Assembly (NCBI GenBank): GCA_012511915.1
Contig: JAAZFB010000226.1
Coordinates: 1 to 6,856 of the forward strand
DNA: 6,856 bases
From: Clostridiaceae bacterium
GTDB taxonomy: Bacteria > Bacillota > Clostridia > Monoglobales > Firm-18
Direction: 5' to 3'
Under the pieces are notes generated by a model. It was not told the origin of the DNA. It ran no database searches and saw only the letters and a program-made list of their open reading frames with translations. Position 1 is the stretch's first letter, and every line of letters starts with the position of its first letter. Position numbers and translations under genes: made by a program. Of the stretch, positions 1-5,400 are shown in pieces.

Positions 1-49
1 ATAGTTAAGTTATCGTAATTTTCGTCATCCGGTTGCTCATAATATTTAT

Positions 50-77
50 ACTATTCCTCATTTAAAATATTGACAAA
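50..77 (+). repeat. Left copy of a 28-base repeat shared with the pfkA promoter
   Basis: Read on the plus strand, this segment matches the minus-strand sequence at 1912-1885 at 26 of 28 positions, including the uninterrupted string TTAAAATATTGACAAA. The two copies therefore form an inverted pair that brackets pgsA and pfkA. The right copy supplies the pfkA -35 box. At the equivalent -10 position of this left copy (93-98) there is cggccg, so this copy is not an obvious promoter. Confidence 0.75.
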
Positions 78-91
78 CTTTTTTGTCAATA
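68..91. repeat. Perfect inverted repeat with 10-base arms
   Basis: The arms TATTGACAAA (68-77) and TTTGTCAATA (82-91) are exact reverse complements separated by the loop CTTT. Each strand carries a TTGACA- or TTGTCA-like hexamer, so the structure could be an operator, a weak hairpin or a remnant of a promoter region. On the minus strand it is followed by TTTTAAAT, which is too weak a U-tract for a confident terminator. Confidence 0.7.
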
Positions 92-92
92 G

Positions 93-111
93 CGGCCGCA
101 ATCAGCGGCCG
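93..111. repeat. GC-rich hairpin, CGGCCGC arms
   Basis: CGGCCGC (93-99) and GCGGCCG (105-111) are perfect reverse complements around the five-base loop AATCA, an all-G/C stem in an otherwise AT-rich region. Neither strand has a T-run directly after it, so it is not a classical intrinsic terminator. It lies directly beside the 68-91 inverted repeat, giving two tandem stem-loops. Confidence 0.75.
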
Positions 112-130
112 TTACAAGGAAAATAGTATT

Positions 131-173
131 TACTAATTCGCAATTAATGAAATTTTTCTAACGCGAATTAGTA
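131..173. repeat. Perfect 11-base inverted repeat with 21-base spacer
   Basis: TACTAATTCGC (131-141) and GCGAATTAGTA (163-173) are exact reverse complements. The right arm overlaps a second possible partner: TTAGTAT at 168-174 is complementary to ATACTAA at 182-188, so two mutually exclusive stems can form. This could be a protein-binding site or a structured RNA segment; no function is assigned. Confidence 0.65.
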
Positions 174-196
174 TTATACTGATACTAAACACTAAT

Positions 197-241
197 AAAA
201 AAACCTGCAACCCCTGTTATATCAAGGAATAGCAAGTTTTT
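197..241 (-). terminator. Intrinsic terminator of the pfkA-pgsA unit
   Basis: In the minus-strand transcript an outer stem AAAAACUUGC/GCAGGUUUUU (one G-U pair) encloses a small internal loop and an inner stem UCCUUG/CAGGGG with loop AUAUAA. The outer stem runs into a run of seven U (positions 203-197). It lies about 60 bases after the pgsA stop, as expected for the end of this transcript. On the plus strand the stem is followed by only five T, so any opposite-direction activity would be weaker. Confidence 0.8.
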
Positions 242-300
242 GGAATTTTCGATTCGCACGGGAGAAATAATCCATTATTGAATATTTATTGCGTGGTTTT

Positions 301-843
301 TTACTGCAATTCTTTTAATTTTTTTCGCATCCCGACAAACACTGCTGCATAGCGTATAAAAGAGAAAACACTAAGCCCTATTACTGAAATAAACAAAATA
401 TATTTTACTATCTCTGGTAACGATGTTCCAAACAATATAAGCACAAGGAAAACAAAATAAATCATAACGGTTGCCACTTTGCCGTACCAATTTGCGCCCA
501 TTACAATATCACCTTTTTTATAAAGCTTTATGCCACCCAAAATCATAAAAACTTCTTTTACCACGAGTATGCCGAAAATAAGCCACATTGTCGTATAACC
601 CGAAAGCGCAATGCAAAATGCGACGGTTATTTGGGTGAATTTGTCCGCTATTGGGTCAAACGCGGTGCCCCATTTTGTTACCAAATTGTATTTGCGCGCA
701 ATGAACCCGTCCAGAAAATCGGTTAGTCCCGAAGCTGCAAGAATTATTGCGGAGGCAGGAATGTTACGGGCATATAAATAAGCGTATGCAAAAGCAGGAA
801 CAAGAAAAAATCTGATTATTGTTAAAACATTTGGAACATTCAT
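301..843 (-). CDS. pgsA: CDP-diacylglycerol--glycerol-3-phosphate 3-phosphatidyltransferase
   Basis: This membrane enzyme transfers a phosphatidyl group from CDP-diacylglycerol to glycerol-3-phosphate, giving phosphatidylglycerol phosphate, the committed step to phosphatidylglycerol and cardiolipin. The 180-residue length is normal for PgsA. The CDP-alcohol phosphotransferase signature D-x2-DG-x2-AR-x8-G-x3-D-x3-D is complete: Asp42, Asp45, Gly46, Ala49, Arg50, Gly59, Asp63 and Asp67. The N-terminus MNVPNVLTIIRFFLVP is typical. Hydrophobic segments lie near residues 5-25, 30-40, 75-100, 122-140 and 147-170, with a basic C-terminal tail. The ATG is 13 bases after the pfkA stop. A run of five G overlapping that TAG stop, 9 bases before the ATG, serves as ribosome-binding site, so pgsA is probably co-transcribed with pfkA. 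Related CDP-alcohol transferases share the signature, but the N-terminus and length favour PgsA. Confidence 0.93.
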   Translation of the reverse strand: MNVPNVLTIIRFFLVPAFAYAYLYARNIPASAIILAASGLTDFLDGFIARKYNLVTKWGTAFDPIADKFTQITVAFCIALSGYTTMWLIFGILVVKEVFMILGGIKLYKKGDIVMGANWYGKVATVMIYFVFLVLILFGTSLPEIVKYILFISVIGLSVFSFIRYAAVFVGMRKKLKELQ

Positions 844-856
844 TTTTTCAATCCCC

Positions 857-1828
857 CTAAATTGAAAGGATTTTAGAAAGCGAAACTAAATCTTCTCTAA
901 AAGTGGATGGTATGTTAAGCCCTTCAAAGATGTCTATTTCATAAATTTTGCTATCACGGATTCCGATAATACGATTGTTAACGCCATCCTTTAAAAGCTC
1001 CACTGCGTAAGAGCCCATTTGGCTTGCATATACCCTGTCCATCACGGTAGGACTGCCACCACGTTGGATATATCCCAATATAGTTGTCCTTGTTTCAATA
1101 CCAAGATGTTCTTCTATGCGTTTATCTAAATCGTTGCAACCGGAAACCCCTTCGGCTATTATTATTATGTAGTGCTTTTTGTCTCTTTTATGGCCGGCAT
1201 TAATCGGTTCTACTATATCACGTTCGAAATCAACTTCCATTTCCGGTATTAAAACCGCCTCAGCACCTGTTGCAATACCGACATTTAATGCAATATTACC
1301 TGATGCCCGGCCCATTACTTTTATTATGTTGCATCGTTCATGACTTGAGGCAGTGTCACGAATTTTATCAACCGCGTCTTTTGCAGTATTAATTGCGGTG
1401 TCAAAACCTATGGTATATTCGGTGCAGGCTATATCGTTATCAATAGTGGCGGGGATAGCAACTGCGGGCATCCCCTCACTGCATAAATCCCTTGCGCCTC
1501 TAAAAGAACCGTCGCCACCTATAACTACGATACCCTCAATTTCAAAATATCTTGCTGTTGAAATGCCACGGCGCACACCCTCAATTTCCTTAAAATCTTT
1601 GCTTCTTGCGGTTTGCAGCACAGTCCCGCCCCGGTGCATAATATCAGAGACATCACGGGCTGTCATTTCAAAAATATCACCGTGTATCAGCCCCTCATAT
1701 CCTTTTCTTATACCCATAACTTTCATGCCATAATACTTTCCCGTACGAACAACCGCACGGATTGCCGCATTCATTCCGGGTGCATCCCCACCGCTTGTGA
1801 GTACACCTATTGTGTTTATCTTTTGCAT
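857..1828 (-). CDS. pfkA: ATP-dependent 6-phosphofructokinase
   Basis: This cytosolic enzyme phosphorylates fructose 6-phosphate to fructose 1,6-bisphosphate, the committed step of glycolysis. The 323 residues match bacterial PfkA, a homotetramer in studied species. Visible motifs are the N-terminal GVLTSGGDAPGMNAA, the nucleotide loop GGDGS (104-108), the catalytic segment PATIDND (126-132, catalytic Asp130), Arg165, MGR (172-174), Glu226, Arg247 and QRGGSP (255-260). Gly107 after Asp106 fits an ATP rather than a pyrophosphate enzyme. Residues matching the Bacillus effector site (Arg24, Arg28, Arg157, Arg215, Lys217) are present, suggesting allosteric control. Two differences from the E. coli and B. 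stearothermophilus enzymes stand out: Tyr253 replaces the substrate-binding His249, and Ala127 replaces Gly124. The gene has its own consensus promoter and probably continues into pgsA. The ATG is 15 bases from the best Shine-Dalgarno, which is long. Confidence 0.98.
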   Translation of the reverse strand: MQKINTIGVLTSGGDAPGMNAAIRAVVRTGKYYGMKVMGIRKGYEGLIHGDIFEMTARDVSDIMHRGGTVLQTARSKDFKEIEGVRRGISTARYFEIEGIVVIGGDGSFRGARDLCSEGMPAVAIPATIDNDIACTEYTIGFDTAINTAKDAVDKIRDTASSHERCNIIKVMGRASGNIALNVGIATGAEAVLIPEMEVDFERDIVEPINAGHKRDKKHYIIIIAEGVSGCNDLDKRIEEHLGIETRTTILGYIQRGGSPTVMDRVYASQMGSYAVELLKDGVNNRIIGIRDSKIYEIDIFEGLNIPSTFREDLVSLSKILSI

Positions 1829-1843
1829 TCGTTTAATTATTAA

Positions 1844-1850
1844 CCTCCCT
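1844..1850 (-). promoter_or_regulatory. Shine-Dalgarno of pfkA with unusually long spacing
   Basis: AGGGAGG on the minus strand is a near-perfect ribosome-binding site, but 15 bases separate it from the annotated ATG at 1828. An in-frame ATT lies at 1837-1835, six bases from the site, and would add Met-Lys-Arg before the annotated Met. ATT starts are rare, so the ATG is kept. Confidence 0.6.
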
Positions 1851-1863
1851 GAAATGTGCGTAT

Positions 1864-1892
1864 ATTATATTGGATGGCAAAATATTTGTCAA
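1864..1892 (-). promoter_or_regulatory. Consensus sigma-A promoter of pfkA(-pgsA)
   Basis: On the minus strand a perfect TTGACA (1892-1887), a 17-base spacer and a perfect TATAAT (1869-1864) match the housekeeping consensus exactly. Transcription would begin near 1857, giving a leader of about 30 bases before the pfkA ATG. It lies in the 85-base gap after the small unknown gene, so pfkA can be expressed independently of the upstream genes. Confidence 0.92.
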
Positions 1893-1898
1893 TATTTT
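1879..1898. promoter_or_regulatory. Perfect palindrome over the pfkA -35 box (candidate operator)
   Basis: AAAATATT (1879-1886) and AATATTTT (1891-1898) are exact reverse complements around TGTC and overlap the -35 hexamer. An 8-4-8 palindrome in this position could bind a dimeric repressor. The arms are AT-only, so a chance origin in AT-rich DNA cannot be excluded. I do not recognise it as a known operator. Confidence 0.45.
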
Positions 1899-1912
1899 AA
1901 TTGAGGATTAGT
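1885..1912 (-). repeat. Right copy of the 28-base repeat, containing the pfkA -35 box
   Basis: Read on the minus strand from 1912 to 1885, this segment matches plus-strand 50-77 at 26 of 28 positions. It begins just after the stop codon of the small gene at 1914 and includes the TTGACA of the pfkA promoter. Similarity seems to continue loosely beyond the core, through a T-rich stretch ending in TTTTG, with small gaps. Confidence 0.75.
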
Positions 1913-1913
1913 G

Positions 1914-2111
1914 TTAAAACTCTATATCAATTATTATGTTGTGTGCCTCCTCAATTTCAGCTGCAGGAACAAGTATTTCGAAACAATTATCGTTTTCTTT
2001 GTTTTCTTTACCGATTGACTTTAGCTTAACAAGCACACCTTGCTGTTGTAGTGCGTGACGAATTTTCTCTGCCATTTCTCTGCCTTGTGCCATGTAAACA
2101 ACCGTCCACAT
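1914..2111 (-). CDS. Small conserved protein of unknown function, DUF2007-like
   Basis: This is a 65-residue soluble protein starting MWTVVYMAQ. I recall similar short proteins near pfkA in Clostridia, sometimes carrying the doubtful label 'glutamate decarboxylase'; the length excludes that enzyme. The pattern of strand WTVVYMA (2-8), amphipathic helix (10-24), strand GVLVKLKSIG (25-34), a charged loop with the single Cys43, strand FEILVP (44-49) and helix EIEEAHNII resembles the DUF2007 'putative signal-transducing' fold, with weak confidence. An upstream in-frame ATG at 2141 would overlap mtrB by 23 bases. The ATG at 2111 is preferred because it lies just after a strong GGGAGGGTGAG site and fits the usual N-terminus. 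It is 7 bases after mtrB and probably translationally coupled. It lacks the CxxC zinc motifs of anti-TRAP (RtpA), so it is not a homologue of that inhibitor. Confidence 0.82.
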   Translation of the reverse strand: MWTVVYMAQGREMAEKIRHALQQQGVLVKLKSIGKENKENDNCFEILVPAAEIEEAHNIIIDIEF

Positions 2112-2117
2112 ATATAT

Positions 2118-2128
2118 CTCACCCTCCC
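2118..2128 (-). promoter_or_regulatory. Ribosome-binding site embedded in the end of mtrB
   Basis: GGGAGGGTGAG on the minus strand encodes the final Gly-Gly and TGA stop of mtrB and also provides the Shine-Dalgarno for the ATG at 2111. GGTGAG lies 6 bases and GGGAGGG 10 bases from that start. It decides the start of the small gene and suggests termination-reinitiation coupling. It contains two GAG triplets three bases apart, too few for a standard TRAP site. Confidence 0.7.
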
Positions 2129-2352
2129 GACTTAATAACACCGTGCTTGGTATAGATCTCCGCCGCTCCGCGGATTTTCATTGCAGATGTATTATCGGTA
2201 AACTGGGCAATATAGACTTCTCCGCTATCAAGCTTTTCAGCGTGATGGAAGCGGGTATCCTTGCCTCGTGTTAAACCTATAATGTTAACGCCATCCTCTT
2301 TGGCAATAACCGCAATATATTCACTGGTTGGATTGTCTTCAATACTCAACAC
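2119..2352 (-). CDS. mtrB: trp RNA-binding attenuation protein (TRAP)
   Basis: In Bacillus, TRAP forms an 11-subunit ring that binds tryptophan and wraps RNA with repeated (G/U)AG triplets, blocking expression of tryptophan genes. This 77-residue protein aligns almost without gaps to B. subtilis TRAP, sharing EDGVN-IGLTRG-DT-FHH-EKLD-GEV-IAQFT--TSA-K-RG. Residues known for tryptophan binding (Thr28, Thr33, Gln50, Thr52; Bacillus 25, 30, 47, 49) and RNA contact (Phe35, Glu39, Lys40, Asp42, Lys59, Arg61; Bacillus 32, 36, 37, 39, 56, 58) are all present, so it should be functional. The start is GTG at 2352, with AAAGGA about 7 bases upstream; a TTG follows directly as second codon. It lies between dnaE and pfkA, not beside folE (mtrA) as in Bacillus. 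A possible promoter overlaps the dnaE stop. No multi-repeat TRAP target was found in this window. Confidence 0.94.
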   Translation of the reverse strand: MLSIEDNPTSEYIAVIAKEDGVNIIGLTRGKDTRFHHAEKLDSGEVYIAQFTDNTSAMKIRGAAEIYTKHGVIKSGG

Positions 2353-2379
2353 AAATCATTCCTTTCTGCTAACCGCATT

Positions 2380-2408
2380 ATTTTATAACAAAATTATGAA
2401 AAAATCAA
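2380..2408 (-). promoter_or_regulatory. Possible promoter of mtrB
   Basis: TTGATT (2408-2403, overlapping the dnaE stop), a 17-base spacer and TAAAAT (2385-2380) lie upstream of mtrB on the minus strand. Transcription would start near 2373, giving a leader of about 20 bases. The match is moderate and the region is AT-rich, so read-through from dnaE is an alternative. No convincing terminator separates dnaE from mtrB. Confidence 0.45.
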
Positions 2409-5400
2409 CACTTTCTTTTTTTTAGCACGATATCGCACCCTTCACCGAGCACTTTTTTAATCTCTTCGTTAAGGGTTTCACAAGGTGAAACGCTATACTG
2501 CTCAGGTGCGCAAACAATTTGTTTATCTTTTTCAAAGTACAAATATACCGGCACATCGCCGCTAAATATTTCAAGCACATTTGTCAGTTTTGAAATGTTT
2601 TGATCGAAAGTAATCGGTACCTTAATATACAGCTTATATTGCTGTGTTTTCTCCTCCTTGAGTGCATATACACCGTCTAATATTATTTTTGGCATCTCTT
2701 CTTCTTTATAGCTCACCTTGCCCGTTATTGAAACAATAGAGCCATCATATAAAATACTATCAAAAACAGTAAGAAGTTTTGGAAAGACGATAACCTCTAT
2801 CGAGCCGGTTAAATCTTCTATCGTAATAAATGCCATTTCATCGTCTTTTTTCGTATATTTTTTAACTTTTTTTGTGATTATTCCTGCAATCCTAACCTTT
2901 TGACTGTCTTTTATCAAAGCCTCATCAGTGCGGCTCGCATCCCCGGATATTTTGTTTATTGTCGTATCACTGTTTAATAATATTTTTTCGGCGAAGTTAT
3001 CCAGCGGATGCCCGGAAATATAAATGCCTGTTATTTCTTTTTCCATAGACAGAAGCCGACGACGGTCAAATTCGTCTATGTTTGGCAAGTTATCGTTAAT
3101 TTCAACTTCCCCCATAAGAGAAATTTGGCCGGATAAGTTGGTGCGTACATCTGTTGCTGCCTGGTCTGCAATTGATTCGTACATTGCAAGGTACTGACTT
3201 CTATAGCCGCCTAAGCTGTCGAATGCGCCTGCCATAATAAGTGCTTCCAACGCCCTTTTGCTAATACCTTTGTCAGACATTCTACGGCAAAAATCTGACA
3301 GACTTTTAAAATTTCCGTTCTTTCGTTCGGTTACCGTCTGTTCTGCAAAGGCTTTGCCCACATTTTTTACCGCCGCAAGCCCGAAAGAGATATTTCCGTC
3401 TTTTGGGGCGAATGTTGAGTTGCTTATATTGATATTCGGCGGTAGCAGTTTTATCTTCAGCCGCGTCATTTCGTCAATATATTGTGTTATTTTTGCAGTA
3501 TCGTCGATATGCGCTGACAAAAGCGCAGCCATAAATTCAACCGGATAAAATGTTTTAAGCCATGCTGTTTGGTAAGCAATTTGTGCATATGCCGCGGCAT
3601 GCGATTTATTAAAAGCGTATTTCGCAAAATCAACCATATCGTCAAATATTTCGTTCGCTGTTTTTGCGTTGACACCCCTTTTTACTGCACCATCGACTTC
3701 ATCATCCCCATATATAAAGCTTTTGCGCTCTTTTTCCATAACATCGCCTTTTTTCTTGCCCATAGCCCTGCGCAAAATATCAGCCCTGCCAAGTGAATAC
3801 CCGGCAAGGTTCCGTACTATTTGCATAACTTGCTCCTGATATACGATACAACCGTAGGTTACCTTTAAAATAGGCTCAAGCAGCGGATGTTTATATTCTA
3901 TCAGTGACGTATTGTTTTTGTTTTTAATGTATGTGGGTATTGAATCCATCGGCCCCGGGCGGTAAAGAGATATACCAGCGATAATGTCTTCAAAACACTT
4001 CGGTTGCAACTCACGCATAAAAGCTTTCATTCCTTTGCTTTCAAGCTGAAATACTCCGTCAGTGTTACCTGCGGCTATAAGCTCAAATGCTTTTGGGTCT
4101 TCGGTTTCCATACTAATACTTATGCTGTCGTTTTTGAGATTATTAACCGTTTGGGATATAATTGTAAGATTGCGAAGACCTAAGAAATCCATCTTAAGAA
4201 GCCCAAGTTCTTCTAAAGTTGTCATTGTAAATTGCGTAACAACTGCCTCGTCCGAAAGAGCAAGCGGCACGTAATCGCTAACTTCGTTTTTCGTTATTAC
4301 TACCCCCGCCGCATGGGTTGAGGCATGGCGGGGCAACCCTTCAAGCTGTTTGGCAATATCTATTATACGTCGCGCCCGCGGGTTTACTTCATATAAATTT
4401 CTAAATGCTTTGTTATACTCAATGGCGTTTTCAAGTGTTTGATTAATATCCGTCGGTATCATTTTTGCTATGGTGTCCACTTCCGCATACGGAATATCCA
4501 ACACACGCCCAACATCACGAACTGCCTGACGGGCCTTCATTGTTCCAAATGTTATTATTTGTGCAACGCGGTTTTTCCCGTATTTTTGCACAACGTAATC
4601 TATAACTTCCCCTCTTCGTTCATAATCAAAATCAATATCTATATCCGGCATTGTAATGCGTTCGGGGTTTAAGAAACGTTCAAATAACAAATTGTATTTT
4701 ATCGGGTCGATATCCGTTATGCCGAGACAATAAGATACAAGGCTACCGGCGGCACTGCCGCGCCCGGGTCCTACATATATATTGTTGTCTTTGGCATATT
4801 TAATGAAATCCCAAACTATCAGAAAGTAATCAACAAACCCCATGCTCTTTATTGTTTTCAGTTCATATTCCAACCTGTCGACAAGTGTGCTGTCATTATC
4901 ATATCTGCTTGCCAAGCCCTTTTCACACAAGTCTTTTAGTTTATCAAAAGCATTTTCACCAACGGACAGGTCGAATTTTGGCAAATGATATTTACCAAAG
5001 TTCGGCTCGAAATTGCAGGCGTTTGCAATTTCTACCGTGTTTGATATGGCGTTGGGGAACTTTTCAAAAAGTTGCATCATTTCGGAACCGCTTTTTAAAT
5101 ATAATTCTTCGCCGTGAAACTTTAGTCTGTCTGTGTCGTTAACTGTTTTGCCTGTTTGTATGCACATTAGAACATCTTGTAGGGGGGCATCATTTTTTTC
5201 AATATAATGCACATCGTTTGTTGCGACGAATTTAACGCCGCACTGCTGACCAAGCAGGGCAAGTCCGCTTATTACCTTTGCCTCTTCGGTGCTTCCATGG
5301 TCTTGCAATTCAAGGTAAAAATTATCCTTACCAAAAATTCCGACATATTCGGATATCAATAGCTTTGCCCCGTCCATGTCGTTGTTTAAAATAGCTTTTG

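Larger units (their letters stand above)
1..196. other. Palindrome-rich intergenic region without a gene
   Basis: No reading frame with a start codon and ribosome-binding site is visible on either strand. On the plus strand all three frames stop within the first 18 bases; a convergent gene ending in IVKLS* at 16-18 is possible but unsupported. The stretch lies beyond the pgsA terminator and contains at least three inverted repeats, at 68-91, 93-111 and 131-173, plus a shorter alternative pairing of 168-174 with 182-188. It also holds a copy of the pfkA upstream sequence. The motif TACTAA or its complement recurs near 124, 131, 168 and 183. Confidence 0.7.

Noticed and set aside
1..45. Short minus-strand ORF MSNRMTKITIT* or a neighbouring frame reading YEQPDDENYDNLT at the left edge
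   Set aside because: The first is only 11 codons with poor spacing to GAGGA. The second is open to the window edge but has no start codon after an in-frame TAG.
93..111. GC-rich hairpin as an intrinsic terminator
   Set aside because: No U-run follows on either strand; the transcript from pgsA already has a better terminator at 197-241.
1353..1733. Plus-strand open frame of 126 codons inside pfkA
   Set aside because: It lies wholly opposite the unmistakable pfkA coding sequence, has no clear ribosome-binding site and shows no recognisable domain; it is a shadow of the real gene.
2109..2141. Upstream ATG (2141) as the start of the small unknown gene
   Set aside because: It would overlap mtrB by 23 bases and add MLLSREGEIY, part of which is encoded by the Shine-Dalgarno itself. 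The ATG at 2111 has ideal spacing and a family-typical MWTVVY start.
2100..2160. Possible TRAP autoregulatory site at the mtrB-small gene junction
   Set aside because: Only two GAG triplets with proper spacing (GAG-GGT-GAG) are present; known TRAP sites need many more repeats. The leaders of mtrB, pfkA and whiA likewise contain only isolated triplets.
2405..2423. Programmed frameshift at the A8 run near the end of dnaE
   Set aside because: A run of eight A can slip, but the shifted frames end within about a dozen codons and there is no stimulatory hairpin or added domain. It is more likely just lysine codons.
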